A stretch of DNA of 64,000 nt, taken from the NCBI RefSeq assembly GCF_029814825.1, contig NZ_CP122379.1, forward strand, positions 372,001 through 436,000, given 5' to 3'. Shown one piece after another: positions 16,447-24,100 of the stretch; position 1 is the first letter of the stretch; each line of letters opens with the position of its first letter. The notes beneath the pieces are model-generated. The model was not told where the DNA came from, made no database searches, and saw nothing but the letters and a program-made list of their open reading frames with translations. A program made the position numbers and the translations under genes. The stretch is from Aequorivita marisscotiae (lineage in GTDB: Bacteria; Bacteroidota; Bacteroidia; Flavobacteriales; Flavobacteriaceae).

Positions 16447-18525
16447 TTAATATTTTATAACTAAGTTACCTTTTTCCCATCTTCCGGCTTCCACTGTTTT
16501 ATTGCTGTAAAATTTAATGCCCTTTCCTGTTAATTGATTGGCTTCAAAATCTCCAATATAGGTGAAACTTGGCATGGTGTACATACCGGGGCCTTGCATA
16601 ATATTGTTGGTGTAACTGCCATAATAGTGGGAATTGACGCTTTTAAAATAGTAATGTCCTACTCTTTGTTGTTTGCCGGCTGTCCAAAAGCCTTCGTAAG
16701 TATCGCCGTTGCTATAGGTAAATTTACCAAATCCGTTTTCGCAATCGCCTTCGCAGCCGGCTATGTTGCTTTGTTTTCTTTCGAGAAGATAATTATACTT
16801 TTGTTTGCCATTTTCATATTCGCCAGCTTGGAGCAGTTTTCCGTCTTGTACAAAAAAACCGAAACCGTGTACATTTCCGTTGCTCCAATACCCATAGTAG
16901 TATTGGTTGCTGTCTTTCCAATAATATACGCCAAAACCGTCTCTAGCGCCATTCAGGAATTCACCTTTGTAATAGTCTGCACCATACGATCTCTCGCCGT
17001 ACGAACTAAATTTACCCTTAAGATAAAGTCCTTTTTGAATATTGTTTTCAACTTTTTTTACACCATAACCATCTTTACAATTGCCTGAAATGCACGCGTC
17101 AGTTTCTTCATTTGCAATAATATTTGTTGTAGGAAGGTTATTGCCGCCCGGTAAGTTTGTGGTTAGTTTATTTAATTTCGGATTGTTTTCAAAATCTTCC
17201 AAGGTATATGCCGCGTAAAGTTCATTCGGTTTCGCTGTATTAAAATCTGGCAGCACCACTTTTATTTCATTATTGGGAAATCCGCTATGATACAAACTCA
17301 CATAGGTAGTGTTTTTAGCAGACTGTGCTATTTTTTTTGATTCCGTATTCAATTTAACAGCTTTATAAACTACGCTAAATTCCTTCCCGTTACTATGTTT
17401 TACAAAAAACAGATGCTGGTTAGCAGTCATTGGTATTGCTTTATAATAGCCAGGATAGTCAGTTTTTATACTGAATGAAGTGTTAAGCGCTTCAATATAG
17501 AAAAAGCAAAATCCCTCGTTTATATAGGTGTCTTTTACTCCGCTAGCATATACACTTTGAGTATAGGTATTACCTTCGTGAATAAGGCCCGAATAACTTT
17601 TTTCTATTTGGGCGTAGGCTGCATTATCTGTAACGTTATAGAGTATTAAATTTAATTTTTTATTTCTTTCTTGGGTTACATCTACGTTGGTTAGGTATTT
17701 TTTTTGTGAAAAATCCCACAGCACCACTTGCTTTCTATCAATTAGATTGATGGGGATAAAAGAAGCGCGTTTGCCGTTCACATATACTTTAATATCATTA
17801 GCTGCCAAAGGCATCGCCATGGTGTTGGAAACATATTGCGTATTTTCTATTTGAATGTTATTCTGTTTGTTTTCAATTTCAGAAAAAGTGAAGTAATCGT
17901 TTGCCGTAAGCGGCGTTGTTTCAAATCGATCGCCGTTGCTGGTGATTGTATATACTTTAAAACCATCTTTATAGGCTTCCACACGAGATGTTTTTTTACC
18001 ATTATTGTTTTCTACTATAGCAACCTCTAGTATATCACCTACTTTTTTATAGGAATAATCCTTGGTGAATTTCCCATCTTTATAAGACTGGCTTATAATG
18101 CGGTCTTCGTTATCATAGGCATAAGTAGTTTTAAACTCTTGGTTTTGTTGCTCTACCAACAAACCTTTGTTGTTATAGGTATAAGTCCAAATTCCACTGT
18201 TGCCCGCACCAGGTCTGCTAAATTTGGTTATATAACCTTGAGAGTTAAACTCAAATTTTTCTTGCAGTGAATTAGTTTTTAAAACACCATTTTCATAAAA
18301 GTACTTTACACCTCTATCAAAATTTAAAGCCGTATATACACTTCCATCTTTATTGAAGGTTTTATCTTGAAAAGCAAAAACACCTTTTGGCAGATTAAAA
18401 TGCTCTAATTTATATTCAAATGCCATGGGATTTACCGGCGCTTTCACCCAATCTATTTTCTGTGCATTAACAGTTATTGAAATAAGAAAAATCCAGCTAA
18501 TAGAGAAGCGTATTTTAAATTTCAT
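16447..18525 (-). CDS. Secreted MORN-repeat protein
   Basis: 692 residues from the ATG at 18525. The longer frame to 18573 would put 16 residues ahead of the signal peptide MKFKIRFSISWIFLISITVNAQ, so the internal ATG is preferred. Residues about 90-170 hold tyrosine-rich YD-type strands (YTYNNKGLLVEQQ, YAYDNEDRIISQSY). The C-terminal third (about 500-690) carries a run of MORN-like units (YYKGEFLNGARDGFGVYYW, YEGFWTAGKQQRVG, YIGDFEANQLTGKG). Cysteine pairs CISGNCKDGYG and CEGDCENGFG are each followed by a MORN unit, as if one module were duplicated. It is probably periplasmic or surface located. MORN repeats bind proteins or lipids; no enzymatic motif is visible. Confidence 0.8.
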   Translation of the reverse strand: MKFKIRFSISWIFLISITVNAQKIDWVKAPVNPMAFEYKLEHFNLPKGVFAFQDKTFNKDGSVYTALNFDRGVKYFYENGVLKTNSLQEKFEFNSQGYITKFSRPGAGNSGIWTYTYNNKGLLVEQQNQEFKTTYAYDNEDRIISQSYKDGKFTKDYSYKKVGDILEVAIVENNNGKKTSRVEAYKDGFKVYTITSNGDRFETTPLTANDYFTFSEIENKQNNIQIENTQYVSNTMAMPLAANDIKVYVNGKRASFIPINLIDRKQVVLWDFSQKKYLTNVDVTQERNKKLNLILYNVTDNAAYAQIEKSYSGLIHEGNTYTQSVYASGVKDTYINEGFCFFYIEALNTSFSIKTDYPGYYKAIPMTANQHLFFVKHSNGKEFSVVYKAVKLNTESKKIAQSAKNTTYVSLYHSGFPNNEIKVVLPDFNTAKPNELYAAYTLEDFENNPKLNKLTTNLPGGNNLPTTNIIANEETDACISGNCKDGYGVKKVENNIQKGLYLKGKFSSYGERSYGADYYKGEFLNGARDGFGVYYWKDSNQYYYGYWSNGNVHGFGFFVQDGKLLQAGEYENGKQKYNYLLERKQSNIAGCEGDCENGFGKFTYSNGDTYEGFWTAGKQQRVGHYYFKSVNSHYYGSYTNNIMQGPGMYTMPSFTYIGDFEANQLTGKGIKFYSNKTVEAGRWEKGNLVIKY

Positions 18526-18811
18526 AGTAATAGTCTTAGAATTAACGACTAAAATACCGTGGATAGATTGCAAATGGTATAAGGCATTTGCCCTATATTG
18601 ACGAACATATGCTACATAATTGCTTATTCTAGAATTTAATGATTGTAAATTCCATCATTTGTTATTTTTAAAACAAGGTTATTGGATTTCGGTTGTAGCT
18701 TCTCTCCTCCTTGCCTATTCAATCTTGGTGAAGTTATACCTATATTGAAATCGCGATGGCAGAAGTATTCTAATTCCTAATTACAGAATCAACCATTTTA
18801 AGGCACAGCAC

Positions 18812-19588
18812 TTACCTCTCTTCAAAAGTCCGAAATCGCGTTAGCAAGATATAAAATGTACCGTATGATATAAACCCTACGGCAGTAATGGCCATTAAAA
18901 TACCGCCTATTCCAGAAGTGTGTAAAAACGAAAAAGCATCTTGTATGCCTTTAATTTCATTATTATCGGTATAAATTCCTGCTCTTAAAAAGAAATAGGC
19001 AAGAATTGCTACTACAAAGGCACGCGCGTAATATCCAAACTTGCCCAGAATTTTTATAAGATGTGAATATGTAGCACCCTCCAAATTAAACCTGTCGAGC
19101 AGATGCCCTTTAATTACGCCAATAATTAATGCAACAGCTTGCACGGTTAGCACTACTCCTACCACAATAAACAGGATGGTTAGCGTGGTTGGACCCAGAA
19201 AATCGAGATATGCAGTATCAGATTTTTTACTGCCGGTGCTGCCAAATAAATGATAAAAAGCCAATCCAGCGATTACCGTGTATACCAAACCATTAAAAAA
19301 ATAGATGAATCGTTTTAGCTTGCCTTTGGTATCCGAACCTATATTTTCGGGGTCTTTAATGCTTTGTACATACATCCAAGCCGAATAACAAATAAGCCCT
19401 ACACCCAATAACATTAATAGTACTTGCCCAAAAGGCTGTTTCTTTAAAAAAGACAATGCCGAATTGGTCCCTGTACTTTCGCCACCCATATTTAAAGCAG
19501 CTAAGAGCGAAAGTGTACCAATTACAAGATAAATAAGCCCTTTTGAGACAAACCCTATATAGGCAATTGTTTTAAACGATTTTTTCAC
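18812..19588 (-). CDS. DUF1206 integral membrane protein (copy 1)
   Basis: 258 residues with six membrane segments arranged as three two-helix DUF1206 units (AYIGFVSKGLIYLVIGTLSLL; FIYFFNGLVYTVIAGLAFYH; YYARAFVVAILAYFFLRAGIY). Start is GTG at 19588. The family is found across bacteria with no assigned function; the Gly-Leu-Ile-Tyr motif at the start of each unit is characteristic. It is followed upstream by a close paralogue (19771-20544) in the same orientation, so the pair arose by tandem duplication. A terminator was not seen between them. Confidence 0.85.
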   Translation of the reverse strand: MKKSFKTIAYIGFVSKGLIYLVIGTLSLLAALNMGGESTGTNSALSFLKKQPFGQVLLMLLGVGLICYSAWMYVQSIKDPENIGSDTKGKLKRFIYFFNGLVYTVIAGLAFYHLFGSTGSKKSDTAYLDFLGPTTLTILFIVVGVVLTVQAVALIIGVIKGHLLDRFNLEGATYSHLIKILGKFGYYARAFVVAILAYFFLRAGIYTDNNEIKGIQDAFSFLHTSGIGGILMAITAVGFISYGTFYILLTRFRTFEER

Positions 19589-19770
19589 AAGTTATAATTT
19601 GAATTTTATAAAAGTACAACTTGTCATGTCATCCTATTTGTGTTTTTTGATGATGTTAACAGGTTTACAGCGTAAACAGCAAACAAATTCTTACAGATAT
19701 CCAAGATTACTGAAGGGTTTGTATTTATAAAATATAGTAGTAATTTAAAATACTTGAAATTTCATCCTCT

Positions 19771-20544
19771 TCACTCTTCAAAACTCCGAAACCTTGTAAG
19801 CAGTATATAAAATGCGCCATATGAGATAAACCCTACGGCAGTAATCGCCATTAAAACCCTACCAACCGGAGACTGATCTAAAAAAGAAAATGCATCTTGA
19901 ATGCCTTTAATATCATGGTTACCCGTATAAATTGCAGCATGCAAAAAGAAATATGCTATTATTATTACCACAAAGGCTCTGGCATAAAATCCAAATTGCC
20001 CGATTTTTCTGATAACCCCCGAGCCTCTATGACCTTCTAAATTAAACTGATCTAACAGGCCACCTTTAATTACACCCACAATTAACACCACCGCTTGAAA
20101 GGCCAAAATAACTGCAATTCCACCAAATATATACGATAGCGTTACTGGGCCAATAAAATCTAAATACTGCGAATTGTCACTATCAGAGGTGGGATACGTT
20201 ATTAAATGATAAAAACACAAAATAGCAACTACTACGTAAACCAAGCCTGTAGTAAAGAGTCCAAATCGGCGCAATTTCGCTTTCAATTTACTGCCTATAT
20301 TTTCGGGATCTTTAAACGTTTGAATAAACATCCAATACGAATAACACAACAGCCCAACACCCATCAACATTAATAATACTTGGCCAAAAGGCTGTTTCCT
20401 TAAAAACCTAAGTGCTTGATTGGTCCCCGAACTTTCACCGCCCATATTTAAAGCTGCCAATAGAGATAATGCGCCAATAACTAGGTATATAATTCCTTTG
20501 GAAATGAAACCGATAATAGCAGCAGTTTTAAAAGAATTTTTCAA
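19771..20544 (-). CDS. DUF1206 integral membrane protein (copy 2)
   Basis: 257 residues, collinear with the neighbouring DUF1206 protein and sharing long identical stretches (LLAALNMGGES, GTNxALxFLxKQPFGQVLLML, GIQDAFSFL, GRVLMAITAVGFISYG). It has six membrane segments in three repeated units. The only start at the conserved N-terminus (KNSFKTAAIIGFISKG) is TTG at 20544, which would keep expression low. It is the upstream member of the duplicated pair, separated by 182 bases. Function is unknown. Confidence 0.82.
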   Translation of the reverse strand: MKNSFKTAAIIGFISKGIIYLVIGALSLLAALNMGGESSGTNQALRFLRKQPFGQVLLMLMGVGLLCYSYWMFIQTFKDPENIGSKLKAKLRRFGLFTTGLVYVVVAILCFYHLITYPTSDSDNSQYLDFIGPVTLSYIFGGIAVILAFQAVVLIVGVIKGGLLDQFNLEGHRGSGVIRKIGQFGFYARAFVVIIIAYFFLHAAIYTGNHDIKGIQDAFSFLDQSPVGRVLMAITAVGFISYGAFYILLTRFRSFEE

Positions 20545-20684
20545 TAGATTTTTTTCTTATTTGTAGTATTACTGAGCTTGTAAAGTTACAACTACAATGT
20601 GAGATTTATTAAAATATTAAAGATCAAAATCTTTGGTTAAAATTTATGAGAATTCGGTTAAAATTATCATTGCTTAATTTCTTT

Positions 20685-20953
20685 AACGCTTTAAAAAATT
20701 TTAATGGAGAAATTTATAGCGCTGTTTCAAAATCAACTAATATGAAAGTGAATCAATTTTGGAGACACGGTAATAAGTCTATCGAGTTGTGAAGCAATAA
20801 GCCTATTTGGGAGAAAATTAGTTATGTTCACAAAATTCTGCTGAGGCTGGTTTGGTTTATAGAGCGCAAGATTATGATTGTGGCAGTGCTTCGGATTATG
20901 TAATAGAAAAGGGATTGTTAGATGATATTGTAGTATATCGGTATTATGGTTGA
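20685..20953 (+). pseudogene. Decayed C-terminal end of a REP-associated (Y1/IS200-type) transposase
   Basis: No open frame remains, but a broken translation is recognisable. 20742 onwards reads MKVNQFWRHGNKSIEL, then a TGA where Trp is expected, then SNKPIWEKISYVHK. After a frameshift it reads EAGLVYRAQDYDCGSASDY, then VIEKGLLDDIVVYRYYG and a stop at 20951. This matches, from memory, the conserved end of Bacteroidota RAYT proteins (QFWRHDNKPIELWSN...IDYIHNNPVEAGLV...SSA.DY...KGLL). The N-terminal catalytic part (HUH motif, Tyr) is missing. One stop and at least one frameshift show it is inactive. Confidence 0.65.
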
Positions 20954-21059
20954 ATGGGAAAATTAGAGAATTTAATTAAAAATTGTGCAAGGAAAGAACA
21001 CGATGTAATCTCGCACCAGTGGGGGATTGAGATAGTGTTTTATGGCAGTAATGAATATT

Positions 21060-21090
21060 AAAAAACCGCCTAGAGAATTTCCCTAGGCGG
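21060..21090 (-). terminator. Rho-independent terminator of the giant T9SS gene
   Basis: Perfect eight-base stem ccgcctag/ctaggcgg (21066-21073 with 21083-21090) and a nine-base loop, followed on the minus strand by six T (21060-21065). It starts 28 bases past the stop codon. Confidence 0.85.
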
Positions 21091-21118
21091 CTTTACAAAA
21101 TAAACTAACAAATAATTA

Positions 21119-24100
21119 CTATTCCTTTATAAGTCTCATGGTTATTTCACCATTAGCGCCTTTAATTTTTACGTAGTAAGAAGCAGCTGCAAGTTGATCT
21201 ACGTTTATAGTTTTTACATTGCCCATTCCACGAAGGTCTGCACTTTGTACCAATCTACCTCTTAGGTCGTAAATTTCCAGTCTTTCCAATTCTAAACTCT
21301 GCGGATTGCTGATGTTTAAAATATTGTTGGTTGGAACTGGATACATTTTAACGCTTCCAAGGTTTTGGTGATTGTCTTCTGCACCAAGTACGCTTTCAAC
21401 AGTTAATTCAAATTCGCAAGTACTTGTATTACCATATGCATCGGTTGCAGTGAAAGTAATAGTGTGTACTCCATCAGGAAGCGGCGTGCCTGCTACTGGC
21501 GATTGCGTTGTATTTGTAACTGGATCTGTACAGTTGTCTATTGCTGTAGCTTCGCCCGTTGCAAAATAATCTGGAAGTATATAGAATATATTTCCTGGTC
21601 CTGGATCTACTGTTTGATCTACTGGACACGTAATTACCGGTGCAAGGTTGTCTACCACAGTAACTTCTGCTGTACAAGATGCAAGGTTGCCATTTACGTC
21701 AATTGTAAACACCTGAACCGTTACTGGCGCACCAATATCTGAACAATCAAAATCGGTAATATCTACTGCCGAAGTAAAGATTCCACAAGCATCATCATTA
21801 GAAGCTATCACATCACTTGGGTCAAGAATAGCTGTTCCGTCTGCACCAAGCTCTAATGTGAAGTCTTGACAAACTAATACCGGACTCGTATTGTCTTCTA
21901 CTGTTACCGTAGCGGTACAAGTTGACGTATTTCCGTTTACATCGGTTACCGTCAATGTTACAATATTGTCACCAACATTTGAACAATCAAAAGTATCCAT
22001 ATCTAAATCATAACTCGCAATGCCACAAGCATCGGTGCTTCCGCCGTCAACGTCTATTCCTGCGATGGTTACAGTTCCTGTTGCATCGAGTACAACTGTA
22101 ATATCTTGACATACTACCATTGGTGCAGTTACATCTTCAACAGTTACAATGGCAGTACAAGTTGAAGTATTTCCGTTTACATCGGTTACTGTTAAAATAA
22201 CGTTGTTGTCGCCAACATCAGAACAGTCAAAAGTATCAACATCTATCGATAGGCTACCAATACCACACTGGTCTGTACTTCCTCCATCAACATCGGCTGC
22301 AGTAATAGTTGCATTACCAGCTGCATCAAGTTGGATAGTGATATTCTGACATACTGCTACCGGAGCTTCATTATCCGTTACGGTAATAGTAAAACTGCAG
22401 GTGCTGGTGTTTCCATTTACATCGGTCGCGGTGAATTCAATGGTGTTTACGCCAACCGGGAAACTGCTTCCGCTTGGGTCACCCATTGTTTGGACGACGC
22501 TTGCAATGCCGCAATTATCAAATGCTACCGGAGTAACAAAGATTACCGTTGCAAAACAATCTCCCGCATCTGTGTTGGTGGTTATGTCTGCCGGGCAGAT
22601 AATTGTTGGTACTTCATTGTCCTCAATTGTAATAACTGTAGTACAAGTAACAGTTTGACCGTTGCCATCATCTACTGTCCAAACTACTGTAGTTACTCCT
22701 TTTGGAAGCACTTCGCCAGCCATAGTAGTTGTTCCATTATAATCGTTGGTTATTGAACCATCAGGACAGTTATCTGTAAAAGTTGCATCAAATTCAGTTC
22801 CTATTACTGTGTATTCACATAAACCTGGTTCGGTATCTCTTGAAGCATTTGGTACGCAAGTGATAACCGGATCTTCGTTGTCTTCCACAGTGATTACCGT
22901 AGTACAAGTAGCAGTTTGACCGTTTCCATCATTCACTGTCCAAATTACAGTAGTTACTCCTTTTGGAAGAACTTCTCCAGCCATCGTAGCTGTGCCGTTA
23001 TAATCGTTTGTAATTGAACCATCAGGACAGTTGTCTGTAAATGTTGCATCAAATTCAGTACCTACAATTGTGTAGTTACATAAACCTGGATCGGTATCTC
23101 TTGTTGCATTTGGTACGCAAGTGATAACCGGATCTTCGTTGTCTTCCACAGTGATAACCGTAGTACAAGTAGCGGTTTGTCCGTTGCCATCATCTACCGT
23201 CCAAATTACAGTCGTTACTCCTTTTGGAAGGACTGCTCCCGCCATAGTAGCCGTACCGTTATAATCGTTTGTAATACTTCCATCAGGACAATTGTCTGTG
23301 AAAGTGGCATCAAACTCAGTACCTACAACTGTGTAGTTACATACTCCTGGATCGGTGTCTCTTGTGGCATTAGGCACACATGTAATTACTGGGTCTTCGT
23401 TATCTTCAACGGTGATTACTGTAGTACATGTAGCGGTTTGACCGTTACCATCATCTACCGTCCAAACTACCGTAGTTACTCCTTTTGGAAGAACTTCGCC
23501 AGCCATAGTAGCTGTGCCGTTATAGTCGTTAGTTATTGAACCATCAGGACAGTTATCTGTAAAAGTTGCATCAAATTCAGTTCCTACTACTGTGTATTCA
23601 CATAAACCTGGATCGGTATCTCTTGTGGCATTTGGCGCGCAAGTGATAACCGGCGCTTCGTTGTCTTCAACGGTGATTACTGTAGTGCAAGTAACAGTTT
23701 GACCGTTGCCATCATCTACTGTCCAAACTACTGTAGTTACTCCTTTTGGAAGCACTTCGCCAGCCATAGTAGCCGTGCCGTTATAATCGTTTGTAATACT
23801 TCCATCAGGGCAGTTATCTGTAAAAGTTGCATCAAATTCAGTTCCTACTACTGTGTATTCACATAAACCTGGGTCGGTGTCTCTTGTGGCGTTTGGTACG
23901 CACGTGATAACTGGGTCTTCGTTGTCTTCAACCGTAATTACCGTAGTACAAGTAGCGGTTTGACCGTTGCCGTCATCTACTGTCCAAATTACAGTCGTTA
24001 CTCCTTTTGGAAGTACTTCTCCAGCCATAGTAGCCGTTCCGTTATAATCGTTTGTAATGCTTCCATCTGGACAATTGTCTGTAAACGTAGCATCAAACTC

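Noticed and set aside
16534..17088. Plus-strand frame of 184 codons opposite the MORN-repeat region
   Set aside because: Hydrophobic-looking antisense translation of Tyr/Gly-rich MORN codons. The opposite strand has a clear gene with signal peptide.
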